NCBI GenBank assembly: GCA_944383645.1
Contig: CALWQJ010000008.1
Coordinates: 1-35,369 of the forward strand
Direction of reading: 5' to 3'
Origin: an uncultured Merdimonas sp.
GTDB lineage: Bacteria; Bacillota; Clostridia; Lachnospirales; Lachnospiraceae
Length of the DNA stretch: 35,369 nucleotides
The notes under the pieces are model-generated. The model did no database searches. It was not told where the DNA came from and was given only the letters and a program-made list of their open reading frames with translations. The position numbers were made by a program, and so were the translations under genes. Below, one piece after another: positions 17,181 through 24,588 of this stretch; position 1 is the first letter of the stretch, and every line of letters begins with the position of its first letter.

Positions 17181-18336
17181 TTCCATCCATCCGCTCTATG
17201 ATGATGTCTGCCACTGTCCCGGAGGCGTGGCCGTCGTCATAGAAGCCCAGCATGTCGCAGAATTCTTTGCATTTTCTGCGGTATTCTTTTTCATCAAAGG
17301 TCTCTATCTGCCGCATCAGTTCTTCATTGGAAAGAGCCAGAGTAAAGGGCAGGTCTTCAAGATTAAAATAATAATCTTTTGTTCGCTTCATCTCTTCGTA
17401 ATCTTCCGCGTAAAGAAAACCTGGTTTCCCCAGCATCGGGAAATCGAAAGCACAGCCGGAGTAGTCGCTGATGATGACGTCGCTGGCCACCAGAAGCTCC
17501 TGCATGTTTTCGTAAGGGCTGGCGTTCAGAATGCGGTCCGTGTAGGTCAGCGGATAGTCCTTATAGCTTACGTTCGGGTGCATGCGCACCAGCACGGCCC
17601 AGCTCCCCCCGAAGCGCCTGGAAAGGGAGGTAAGAAGCTGGCTGTAATCCAGGTTGTACATGTCGGTCTTACGGCTGTCCCGGTAGGTGGGCGCGTAGAG
17701 GGCGAGCCTTGTCCCCTCTGGCAGTCCGAAATGCGAGAGCACCTTTCGGATATAGGGAGCGGGATCCTCAAAATAGATGTCGTTTTTGGGAATGCCCTTT
17801 TCGAGAATCGGCCCGTCGTACCAGAAGGCTTCCCGATAGGACTCGCTCTCCCAGCGGCAGCAGGCCAGCAGGAGATCCATGTTCTGGGAATCGATTTTCG
17901 CGTAGGCCACGTATTCCGGCGAGAGGGCGTCCTCGCAGTCTTTTTCCACCTTTTTCAGCCCCAGTCCGCCATGCCAGGTCTGGATATAGAACTGCTCCGG
18001 ACGCTTTTTGAAATAATACAGCTTCCGGGTATCGTCTATCCAGGTGCCTGCAGTCGCCATATGCCAGGCGAAGGCGATGGTGTTGGGCCGGACGGGCCGG
18101 ATCCCATCCGGCAGATCATAATTGGACGCGGACGTCCAATAGAGCTTCCAGCCAAGCTTCCGGCGCAGAAATTCCTGGGCGATGAATTTGGGATTGTCCC
18201 CGTAGCCGCCGCCGTTGAAATTGCTGAAGACGATCTTGTGGCGGTCCAGCGGAAAATGAACGAATAAATTCCAACACAGCTTCATCAGGAGCCGGTGGGC
18301 ATTCAGATATATAGGCAGGATTATTTTTTTCAGCAC
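17173..18336 (-). CDS. CDP-glycerol:poly(glycerophosphate) glycerophosphotransferase family protein (TagB/TagF-like)
   Basis: 387-residue peripheral membrane transferase predicted to move a polyol phosphate from a CDP-linked donor to a membrane-bound glycan. Typical motifs are FSNFNGGGYGDNPKFI near residue 37, the catalytic-type TWHGGLGLKKVEKD near 120, LYAPTYRD near 212, VRMHPNVSY near 250, and SDYSGCAFDFPMLGKP near 295. An N-terminal amphipathic or hydrophobic stretch may bind the membrane. The start is GTG 18336 with GGAGG nine bases upstream. It lies opposite to the cytidylyltransferase fusion, whose CDP product would be the natural donor. It may be transcribed with the SH3b gene, 63 bases upstream. 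The actual donor could be CDP-glycerol, CDP-ribitol or an amino analogue. Confidence 0.86.
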   Translation of the reverse strand: MLKKIILPIYLNAHRLLMKLCWNLFVHFPLDRHKIVFSNFNGGGYGDNPKFIAQEFLRRKLGWKLYWTSASNYDLPDGIRPVRPNTIAFAWHMATAGTWIDDTRKLYYFKKRPEQFYIQTWHGGLGLKKVEKDCEDALSPEYVAYAKIDSQNMDLLLACCRWESESYREAFWYDGPILEKGIPKNDIYFEDPAPYIRKVLSHFGLPEGTRLALYAPTYRDSRKTDMYNLDYSQLLTSLSRRFGGSWAVLVRMHPNVSYKDYPLTYTDRILNASPYENMQELLVASDVIISDYSGCAFDFPMLGKPGFLYAEDYEEMKRTKDYYFNLEDLPFTLALSNEELMRQIETFDEKEYRRKCKEFCDMLGFYDDGHASGTVADIIIERMDGKG

Positions 18337-18399
18337 AGCAAAAAACCTCCAGATAGAAAAGGTAAGCAGACTGGATTTTCCGGACCAAAAGAGCGAACC

Positions 18400-19645
18400 T
18401 TATTTCAGCAGGGAAGAAGGTACATAACCCTGGAGTTCCTGTCCATTCTGGGTAAACGCAATTTTGGTCCACTGCTGGCCGTCCTCTCCGGTGACCCGTT
18501 TGATGACAGAAACCTTGGTGCCATTTTCCAGGGTAGCCCGGATATCGGCGTAGGGAGAAGCGTAGCTTCGCACCTGGGCGACTGCAGCAGAAGAATTTCC
18601 AGAGGAAGAACTGCCGGAAGAAGAACTGCCGGAAGAGCTGCTTCCGGAGGTGCTGCCCACGTTCAGCAGATCGCCGCGGATATAACCGGTCAGGGAGGCG
18701 CCGCCAGAGGTGTAGGAGATCTTGTACCACTTTCTTCCGTCATCCGCTCCTGTCTTTTCTCCGATAATTGTGACATTCGTCCCCTGGGAAAGCTTGGAAC
18801 GGATATCGCCGTTTGTGGAGGCCCAGGTACGGATATTGGCCACTGCGGGCCGCACTGTGGCGGGCGTGTTCATAGAAGAGCTTCCTGAAGAGCTTCCGGA
18901 GGAGCTGCCGCCGGGATTCGATTCAGACAGCAGGTCGCCGCGGATATAGCCGTTCATCTGATAGCCGTTGTCCGAATAGGATACTTTGTACCAGGTATAT
19001 CCGTCGTCCCCTTTTTTGGAGGAAATCAGACTGACGGTGGTTCCTTTGTTCAGGCGGGAACGGATATCGGCGTCTGTAGACGCGTAGGTTCTGACGCGCA
19101 CGACGCTGCCGCTTACATAACGGGTTCCGGATACGTCTGTGCTTCCGGAGGAGCTGCCGCCGGGATTGGATTCCACCAAGAGGTCGCCGCGGATATAACC
19201 CTGCACCTCAGAGCCATTCTGGGTGAAGGAGACCTTGTACCAGGTGCGTCCGTCGTCTGCGCCGGTCTTGGAGGAGATCAGGCTGACGGTGGTTCCCTTG
19301 GTGAGCCGAGTGCGGATGTCCGCGTTCGTGGAAGCGTAGGAGCGGACAATGGCTACGCTGGGCTTCACATAGCGGGTTCCGGAGGCGGAGCTTCCAGAGG
19401 AAGAGCTTCCGGAAGAACCGGATGAGGAAACGGTTCCGGATACATTGACCAGATCAGCCCGGACGAAGCCCTCCCGGGCCTCTCCGTTGTAGGCGAAATA
19501 TACGTCGTACCATTTCAGCCCGTCGTCTCCGGTGGTGTCTGTAATGACGGTCACTTTAGTGCCCTGGGTGAGCTTGCAGACAATGGATGAATTGGTAGAG
19601 GGTGAGGAACGGACATTCAGAATCGGGTTCTTGACCGTTCCAGTG
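18400..19645 (-). repeat. Five tandem SH3b-coding repeats with serine-codon linkers
   Basis: Five diverged coding repeats of roughly 200-260 bases, separated by low-complexity linkers made of repeated Ser/Gly codons (for example near 18590-18650 and 18880-18915). Repeats 2 and 3 are most alike, suggesting recent duplication. Linker DNA is internally repetitive and prone to length change. Confidence 0.75.
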
Positions 19646-19758
19646 GGCCGGGCCGCTTGCGCGCGGAAGGCCGGCGTAAGAAGCAGAAGGCAGAGGGTAA
19701 ATACCATCGTGAGCGCTGCCAGCGCCTGTCTTTTTCTGCTGGAATTCAGTACATTCAT
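18400..19758 (-). CDS. Secreted protein with five SH3b (bacterial SH3) repeats
   Basis: 452 residues with a signal peptide (basic start, hydrophobic core to about residue 32, AQA cleavage site near 35). Five SH3_3-type domains of about 65 residues follow, joined by Ser/Gly-rich linkers. Each repeat carries an IR- or VR-SYASTNADIR-like start, a KGTTVSLI core, a W(Y)KV strand and an end like GYIRGDLL. The last domain ends the protein (YVPSSLLK), so there is no enzyme domain and no LPXTG or membrane anchor. Such domains bind peptidoglycan or cell-wall polymers; here the gene sits beside the wall-polymer cluster. GGGAGG precedes ATG 19758 and a strong promoter is upstream. A role as wall-binding adaptor is inferred. 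Confidence 0.88.
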   Translation of the reverse strand: MNVLNSSRKRQALAALTMVFTLCLLLLTPAFRAQAARPTGTVKNPILNVRSSPSTNSSIVCKLTQGTKVTVITDTTGDDGLKWYDVYFAYNGEAREGFVRADLVNVSGTVSSSGSSGSSSSGSSASGTRYVKPSVAIVRSYASTNADIRTRLTKGTTVSLISSKTGADDGRTWYKVSFTQNGSEVQGYIRGDLLVESNPGGSSSGSTDVSGTRYVSGSVVRVRTYASTDADIRSRLNKGTTVSLISSKKGDDGYTWYKVSYSDNGYQMNGYIRGDLLSESNPGGSSSGSSSGSSSMNTPATVRPAVANIRTWASTNGDIRSKLSQGTNVTIIGEKTGADDGRKWYKISYTSGGASLTGYIRGDLLNVGSTSGSSSSGSSSSGSSSSGNSSAAVAQVRSYASPYADIRATLENGTKVSVIKRVTGEDGQQWTKIAFTQNGQELQGYVPSSLLK

Positions 19759-19863
19759 TGCGAAATTCCTCCCTTGTGTCTTTTGTATTATTCAGCTCTG
19801 GCGTCCCCCAAAAAAGGGTCCAGGGCTTCTCTCTTTTCTCTGTCAGATTTTTTTATACCATTC

Positions 19864-19892
19864 AGTATAATCGCCGGGCGTATAAAAAGCAA
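19864..19892 (-). promoter_or_regulatory. Sigma-A promoter of the SH3b gene
   Basis: On the minus strand TTGCTT (19887-19892), a 17-base spacer and TATACT (19864-19869). Transcription would begin near 19857, giving a leader of about 100 bases before ATG 19758. The surrounding DNA is AT-rich compared with the coding regions. Confidence 0.7.
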
Positions 19893-19963
19893 GAAAACCG
19901 GGCAAGTATTAAGAAAATTATAAAAAATCCGGTTCGATGGGAACGGGAAACCCTCCTGGTTTC

Positions 19964-21712
19964 TCAGTCCTCCGCCAGCGTAAGCCCTGAGATATCGGAA
20001 TCAATCACCAGAGAATAATTGGTGTAGTACACCACGAAGCCGGGCCGGGCCCCGCCGGGCTTTTTCACATGCTTTTTCTCCACATAATCGATTTCCACCT
20101 TGTCGCCGCCCCGGCTTTTGGAGTAGTAGGCGGCCAGCCGGCCGGCTTCCTCAAAGGCCCTGTCCGGAATCTCGCGGCCCCCGCTTTTCAGGATCACGTG
20201 GGAGCCGGGCACGCCCTTGGCGTGGAACCACCAGTCGTTTCCGGAGGCGTACTGGAAGGTGAGCTCGTCGTTCTGGAAATTATTCTTTCCCACATAGAGA
20301 TCGAAGCCGTCGCTGGAAATGTAATGGTAAGGCTTCGAGGAAAGCTTTGGTTTTTTCCCTCTGCCTTTTTGGTTTCTGCGGCGGATATAGCCGTATTCCA
20401 CAAGCTCCTCCCGGACGGGAGCCAGATCCTCCTCTGTCAGGGCCATGTCGAGAGCGGCCTGGATGGATTCCAGATGGCGGATTTCGTTTTCCGTCTCTGT
20501 GAGGAGGCCTGTGACGGCCTCGAAGGTCCGTTTCAGCTTGCCGTATTTGTCGAAATAGCGGGCGGCGTTCTCCTGGGCGGAGAGAGTGGGATCCAGCGGG
20601 ATCGTGATTTCCTCATTGGTATAGTAATTGAGGGCCTGCATGGAGCGGGAGCCTTCGGGCACGCCGTAGCCGTAGGTGTGGATCAGCTCGCCCCAGACCT
20701 TGTATTTATCCCGCTTTTCGGTATCTTTCAGCTGCCTGAGCTGAAGATCATATTTTTTCCGGCTGCGCTCCAGGGCCGTCTGCACGACGCGGCGCAGATC
20801 CGCGGACTTCTGGTGGATCCGCGTCAGGGTATTTTTCGCGGCGTAATAGGTCTCCAGAAGGGCGGAGACGCTTTCAAAGGCTTCACTTTTCAGATCCTCG
20901 TACATGGTGAGGGGAAGGGCGGAAAACTCCGCCGGTTCGTCTCCGTTATAATAGATCCGCGGCGTGAAGGCCTCCTCCCGAATGTCTTCGATCAGGCGCA
21001 GAAGCTGGTGCTCCAGCATGGCGCGCTCGTTATCCTCCAGGGCGGAAGCAGGGCGGCCGGAATCCAGGTAGGAGCGGTGGCAGAGCTCCTCGGCCATGGC
21101 CGGGGAGAAGCCGGTCAGCGTCGTGTAAACGGCTTTGCCAAGGGCGGCAGGCTTCGCGCAGATGGCGGCAGTCATTTCTGTGGGGGACGCCGTGAGAGGG
21201 TCAAGCTTGTCCTGGGTATGAGGGATGAAATATATCCGTCCCGGCAGGACCTCCCGGACAGAGCTCACCGCCAGGGAGACGTGTTTGATACTGTCGAGAA
21301 TCGTTCCGTCCTCCCGGCAGAAAATCAGGTTGCTGTGTTTGCCCATCAGCTCCGCGATCAGGTATTTGCGGCAGAGATCGCCCATCTCGTCCAGGTGCTC
21401 GATCTCGAAGCGCAGAATCCGCTCCAGCGAGGGCTGGGTTATGGACACGATGCGGCCCCCGCCCAGATGCTTGCGCAGCAGCATGCAAAAGCCCGGGGCC
21501 GTCATGGGCGCCGGCTTGTTCTGCCCGGTCAGGTAGACCAGCGGGAGGCTGGCCGAGGCCGAGAGCAGCAGGCGGTACTGGGCCGCGTTATTTTTTATGG
21601 TAAGCAGAAGCTCGTCCGCTTCGGACTGGACGATCTTGGTGATGCGTCCGCCCACAAGCTTGTCGGAGAGCTCCTTTTTCAGACATGCAGTGGTGATTCC
21701 GTCAAATGCCAT
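19964..21712 (-). CDS. rqcH: NFACT family ribosome quality control protein RqcH
   Basis: 582-residue homologue of RqcH/Rqc2 (older name fibronectin-binding FbpA). It binds stalled 50S subunits with peptidyl-tRNA and recruits alanyl-tRNA for C-terminal alanine tails. The N-terminal NFACT domain starts AFDGITTACLKKEL and has FCMLLRKHLGGGRI (75-88). Position 97-98, where studied homologues have Asp-Arg, is Glu-Arg here (SLERILRFE). A central coiled-coil/helical part follows (about 270-430), then the NFACT-R domain with DGFDLYVGKNNFQNDEL, WWFHAKGVPGSHVIL and EIDYVEKKHVKKP. Length is normal. AGGAG lies nine bases before ATG 21712. It appears to be a single-gene unit. Confidence 0.93.
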   Translation of the reverse strand: MAFDGITTACLKKELSDKLVGGRITKIVQSEADELLLTIKNNAAQYRLLLSASASLPLVYLTGQNKPAPMTAPGFCMLLRKHLGGGRIVSITQPSLERILRFEIEHLDEMGDLCRKYLIAELMGKHSNLIFCREDGTILDSIKHVSLAVSSVREVLPGRIYFIPHTQDKLDPLTASPTEMTAAICAKPAALGKAVYTTLTGFSPAMAEELCHRSYLDSGRPASALEDNERAMLEHQLLRLIEDIREEAFTPRIYYNGDEPAEFSALPLTMYEDLKSEAFESVSALLETYYAAKNTLTRIHQKSADLRRVVQTALERSRKKYDLQLRQLKDTEKRDKYKVWGELIHTYGYGVPEGSRSMQALNYYTNEEITIPLDPTLSAQENAARYFDKYGKLKRTFEAVTGLLTETENEIRHLESIQAALDMALTEEDLAPVREELVEYGYIRRRNQKGRGKKPKLSSKPYHYISSDGFDLYVGKNNFQNDELTFQYASGNDWWFHAKGVPGSHVILKSGGREIPDRAFEEAGRLAAYYSKSRGGDKVEIDYVEKKHVKKPGGARPGFVVYYTNYSLVIDSDISGLTLAED

Positions 21713-21741
21713 GGTGTTTTACTCCTGTTCTATATGATTTC

Positions 21742-21765
21742 AAAGCTTTTTCATAAAAGCTTTTT
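21742..21765. terminator. AT-rich terminator-like hairpin
   Basis: AAAGCTTTT (21742-21750) and AAAAGCTTT (21755-21763) form a perfect nine-base stem with a TCAT loop, followed on the + strand by TT. It lies at the 3' end of the minus-strand GH25 remnant and upstream of rqcH, so it probably ends the remnant's transcript. Confidence 0.5.
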
Positions 21766-22025
21766 CAGAGGCCGGAGGTGTAGGCCGCGAAGTCCTCTTC
21801 GCTGCCGCGAAAGATGTTCATATCAATGAAGCGCTCCTCCCCCTGATAGCCCTCCAGCCGTTCACGGTTGGTATACTGCCAGAAGGTCCATTCCCGTCCA
21901 TCAGACAAAGAAGGCTGGGAAACCACGTTCCGGATCCAGATATCGTAATCCTCATAAGCGCCAGCCAGAAGCAGATACAGAAGCCGCCGTTTCCTTTTGC
22001 AGCTTTTGGAAGATACAGGTTCCAT
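21765..22025 (-). pseudogene. Remnant of a GH25 lysozyme, internally deleted
   Basis: 86-codon open frame. The last 55 residues (SQPSLSDGREWTFWQYTNRE, then LEGYQGEERFIDMNIFRGSEE) match the C-terminal end of GH25 muramidases, whose barrel ends with the WxFWQYT...G...(V/I)D.N.F pattern. The first residues (KSCKRKRRLLYLLLAG) look like the beginning of a signal anchor. About 150-200 residues of catalytic domain, including the active-site acids, are absent, so this looks like an in-frame deletion. GGAGG stands 11 bases before the ATG and a consensus promoter lies upstream. The peptide cannot be a working lysozyme. Confidence 0.72.
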
Positions 22026-22055
22026 ATTTCTGGTTTCCTCCGGTTTGTTTCTTAC

Positions 22056-22084
22056 AGTATACTTGAGCCCTTCTGCAATTTCAA
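22056..22084 (-). promoter_or_regulatory. Consensus sigma-A promoter before the GH25 remnant
   Basis: On the minus strand TTGAAA (22079-22084), 17-base spacer, TATACT (22056-22061). It has five of six and five of six consensus bases with ideal spacing, yet serves a decayed gene. Confidence 0.7.
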
Positions 22085-22127
22085 CTGTAAATGCGGTATG
22101 GGGGGAGCGGGAAAAGGGGGATTTTCG

Positions 22128-22156
22128 TTGTCATTCTCTGGAGCGGTTGCTATAAT
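22128..22156 (+). promoter_or_regulatory. Consensus sigma-A promoter before the 90-residue orphan gene
   Basis: TTGTCA (22128-22133), 17-base spacer, TATAAT (22151-22156). It is divergent from the promoter at 22056-22084, with 43 bases between the two -35 elements. Confidence 0.75.
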
Positions 22157-22180
22157 GGAATTAACAGCAGGGGCAGAGAA

Positions 22181-22453
22181 ATGGAGCAGTTCACGGATCA
22201 GATTAGAGGAGGCGAATTTCAGATGCTGTTTGACAGTTTTGAGGCATATGATGTGCAGGAGACACGGAGAATAAGCAAGGCAGAAGATGTCCTGGAGCTG
22301 CTTACTGAGCTTGGCGCTGTTTCGGAAGAGCTGCGCCGGACAGTGATGGAGACGAAGGACTTGGAAAAGCTTAAGACCTGGCTGAAGCTGGCGGCGAAAA
22401 CGGAGAGTGTGGAGCAGTTTCAGAGGCAGGCAGGGATCGCCCTGCCAGAGTGA
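22181..22453 (+). CDS. Small hypothetical protein, tail resembles Rpn-family C-termini
   Basis: 90 residues from ATG 22181, rich in Glu, Leu and Lys, predicted all-helical and soluble. The frame is open further upstream (to 22091), but the promoter at 22128-22156 places the transcript start near 22163, so 22181 is the sensible start. The ribosome site (GGGGCAGAG) is weak. The C-terminal half (LELLTELGAVSEELRRTVME, then DLEKLKTWLKLAAKTESVEQF) resembles from memory the C-terminal tail found in some Lachnospiraceae Rpn/PD-(D/E)XK transposase-like nucleases, without any nuclease domain. It may be an escaped tail or a free regulator. I do not know its function. Confidence 0.6.
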   Translation: MEQFTDQIRGGEFQMLFDSFEAYDVQETRRISKAEDVLELLTELGAVSEELRRTVMETKDLEKLKTWLKLAAKTESVEQFQRQAGIALPE

Positions 22454-22516
22454 AGCTATGATGAAAAACGGCCGGCGAAATCTGGCGCTGTGGAAGGCGT
22501 GGGAAAAATGAAAGCC

Positions 22517-22545
22517 TTGACACGCCCTGGAAATTCATCTACAAT
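22517..22545 (+). promoter_or_regulatory. Sigma-A promoter of the yicC-gmk-rpoZ operon
   Basis: TTGACA (22517-22522), a perfect -35, with 17-base spacer and TACAAT (22540-22545). The leader from about 22552 to 22632 is some 80 bases long. Confidence 0.78.
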
Positions 22546-22558
22546 AAAATCCAAATGA

Positions 22559-22603
22559 CCTGCCGGGGATCCGAGGCGCATGGCAGCGGTTCTGCGCGGC
22601 AGG
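22559..22603 (+). promoter_or_regulatory. Leader hairpin upstream of yicC
   Basis: CCTGCCG (22559-22565) is complementary to CGGCAGG (22597-22603). Inside it GCGCA (near 22577) can pair with TGCGC (22593-22597) as an alternative or nested stem. It lies between the promoter and the start codon. No T-run follows. Confidence 0.4.
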
Positions 22604-22632
22604 AAATCTAAAGAAGAGAAGAGAATGCCGGT

Positions 22633-23511
22633 ATGGTGAAAAGCATGACAGGATTCGGCCGCTGCGAGGTGTCGGAGGGCGACCGGAAGATGACGGTGGA
22701 GATGAAGTCCGTCAACCACAGATATCTGGATGTATCCATCAAGATGCCGAAGAAGCTGAATTATTTCGAGTCGGCCATCCGCAGCCTTCTGAAGAGTTAT
22801 ATTCAGAGGGGCAAGGTGGACGTCTTTATTACCTATGAGGATCTGTCGGAGAGTACGGTTTCCCTGCGTTATAATCACACGCTGGCCGCGGAATACCTGA
22901 AATATCTGAATCAGATGGCCTCTGAGTTCGGACTGGAGCAGGACGTGAAGGTCAGCGCCCTGTCCCGTTATCCGGAGGTGCTCGTCATGGAGGAGCTCCA
23001 GGACGACGAGGAAAAGCTGTGGGAGCTGCTGGAGAAAGCTGTACGGGGCGCCTGTGAGCAGTTTGTGGAGACCCGCGTCCGCGAGGGCGAGAACCTGAGA
23101 CGGGACCTGCTGGCAAAGCTTGATGAGCTGCTGGAGCATGTGGCCTTTGTGGAGGAGCGTTCGCCGCAGATTGTGGCGGAGTACCGGGAAAGGCTGACGG
23201 ATAAGGTGAAAGAGCTCCTTTCCGATACCCAGCTGGAGGAAAGCCGGATCGCCGCGGAGGTCACCATTTATGCTGACAAGATCTGCGTAGACGAAGAGAT
23301 CGTGCGGCTGAAAAGCCATATCAAGGGGACCAGGGCCGCATTGGAAAAGGAAGAGGGCGTGGGCCGGAAGCTGGATTTCATCGCCCAGGAGATGAACCGG
23401 GAGGCGAACACGATTCTGTCCAAATCGAATGATCTGGAGGTCTCCAATCACGCGATTGAGCTGAAGACCGGCATCGAGAAGGTCCGCGAGCAGATTCAGA
23501 ATATTGAATAA
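22633..23511 (+). CDS. yicC: YicC/YloC family endoribonuclease
   Basis: 292-residue protein of the YicC family, recently described as endoribonucleases in E. coli and Bacillus. It starts MVKSMTGFGRCEVSEGDRKM and has EMKSVNHRYLDVSIKMPKKL and a helical middle. The conserved C-terminal region is GVGRKLDFIAQEMNREANTI followed by SKSNDLEVSNHAIELK. Length is typical. It leads an operon with gmk and rpoZ, as in other Firmicutes. Bacteria of this group often have a remA-type DUF370 gene between yicC and gmk; here only ten bases separate the two, so it is missing. The ribosome site before ATG 22633 is weak. Confidence 0.92.
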   Translation: MVKSMTGFGRCEVSEGDRKMTVEMKSVNHRYLDVSIKMPKKLNYFESAIRSLLKSYIQRGKVDVFITYEDLSESTVSLRYNHTLAAEYLKYLNQMASEFGLEQDVKVSALSRYPEVLVMEELQDDEEKLWELLEKAVRGACEQFVETRVREGENLRRDLLAKLDELLEHVAFVEERSPQIVAEYRERLTDKVKELLSDTQLEESRIAAEVTIYADKICVDEEIVRLKSHIKGTRAALEKEEGVGRKLDFIAQEMNREANTILSKSNDLEVSNHAIELKTGIEKVREQIQNIE

Positions 23512-23521
23512 GGGGAAGAGA

Positions 23522-24148
23522 ATGAAGAAAAAAGGAATTCTGGTAGTGGTGTCGGGCTTTTCCGGATCCGGCAAGGGAACCGTCATGAAGGAGCTGCTGC
23601 GCCGTTACGATAATTACGCGCTTTCTGTTTCCGCTACGACGCGGGAGCCGCGGGAGGATGAGGTAGACGGCAGGGAATATTTTTTCAAGACGCGGGAAGA
23701 GTTCGAAAGAATGATCGCGGAAGACGCCCTGCTTGAGCATGCCTGCTATGTGGAAAACTATTACGGGACGCCAAAGGCCTATGTGGAAGAGCAGTTGAGC
23801 CTTGGAAAGGACGTTATTCTGGAGATTGAGATTCAGGGAGCGCTGCAGATCAAGAAACGCTATCCGGACACCCTGCTTCTGTTCCTGTCGCCGCCAGACG
23901 CGCAGACGCTGAAACGCCGCCTGGTAGGCCGGGGGACGGAGAGCATGGATGTGATCGAGAGCCGCCTTTCCCGGGCGGTGGAGGAGGCCGAGGGCATCGA
24001 AAGCTACGACTATTTCGTGATCAACGACGACCTGGACGCCTGTGTGGAAGAGGTGCATGAACTGATCCAGGGAGAGCACCGGCGCGTGTCCCGCAGCATG
24101 GAGCTGATCGACGAGATACGGGAAGAGCTGAAGGAATTCAATAAATAA
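23522..24148 (+). CDS. gmk: Guanylate kinase
   Basis: 208-residue enzyme phosphorylating GMP to GDP with ATP, essential for GTP supply. The P-loop is GFSGSGKGTV near residue 15. The GMP-binding region contains SVSATTREPREDEVDGREYF and YYGTPKAYVEEQL, and ILEIEIQGALQIKKRYPD follows. Length matches the family. The start is ATG 23522 with AAGGGGA six bases upstream; the frame could be read from TTG 23504, but that would overlap the yicC stop and lacks a ribosome site. Co-transcribed with yicC and rpoZ. Confidence 0.96.
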   Translation: MKKKGILVVVSGFSGSGKGTVMKELLRRYDNYALSVSATTREPREDEVDGREYFFKTREEFERMIAEDALLEHACYVENYYGTPKAYVEEQLSLGKDVILEIEIQGALQIKKRYPDTLLLFLSPPDAQTLKRRLVGRGTESMDVIESRLSRAVEEAEGIESYDYFVINDDLDACVEEVHELIQGEHRRVSRSMELIDEIREELKEFNK

Positions 24149-24198
24149 TTTCATATAATTCACATTTATAGAAATCACAGAAAGGAACAGGTGAGATT

Positions 24199-24555
24199 AT
24201 GTTACATCCCTCATACACAGATTTGATGAAAGTAGTAAACAGTGAGGTAGAGGAGGGTGAGACCCCCGTCGTCAACAGCCGCTATTCCATCGTGCTGGCG
24301 ACTGCGAAGCGCGCCCGCCAGATCATCGCGGGAGAGACGCCGCTGGTAGAGGCGGACGGCAAGAAGCCGCTGTCCATCGCGATTCAGGAGCTCCAGAGCG
24401 GAAAGATTAAGATCCTCTCTGAGGAGGAGGCTGCCGCCCAGGAGGCGCTGGAGGCCCAGGCTGCCGCAGAGGCCGCCGCGAGGGCAGAGGCTGCAGAGGA
24501 AGAAAAAGAAGAGGAGACTGCGGAGGAAGAGGCCGCAGAGCAGGGGGAAGAGTAA
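24199..24555 (+). CDS. rpoZ: DNA-directed RNA polymerase omega subunit
   Basis: 118 residues. The core (about 1-75) starts MLHPSYTDLMKVVNSEV and contains NSRYSIVLATAKRARQII, the omega fold that chaperones the beta-prime subunit, and continues to KPLSIAIQELQSGKI. From residue 77 it carries an Ala/Glu-rich tail of about 40 residues, strongly acidic and probably disordered, longer than in many omegas. The ribosome site is AAAGGAACAGGTGAG before ATG 24199. It is the last gene of its operon, followed by a strong hairpin. Confidence 0.95.
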   Translation: MLHPSYTDLMKVVNSEVEEGETPVVNSRYSIVLATAKRARQIIAGETPLVEADGKKPLSIAIQELQSGKIKILSEEEAAAQEALEAQAAAEAAARAEAAEEEKEEETAEEEAAEQGEE

Positions 24556-24588
24556 GACTTCAGAAAAGCTGAATCAGGAAGAAATAGC

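Noticed and set aside
17227..18267. 346-codon open frame on the plus strand
   Set aside because: Antisense of the glycerophosphotransferase gene, which has SDYS and HGG motifs on the minus strand.
18400..19645. Repeats as a CRISPR array
   Set aside because: The repeats are diverged, about 200-260 bases long, in frame and encode SH3b domains.
20069..21829. 586-codon open frame on the plus strand
   Set aside because: Antisense of rqcH, which has full-length family motifs.
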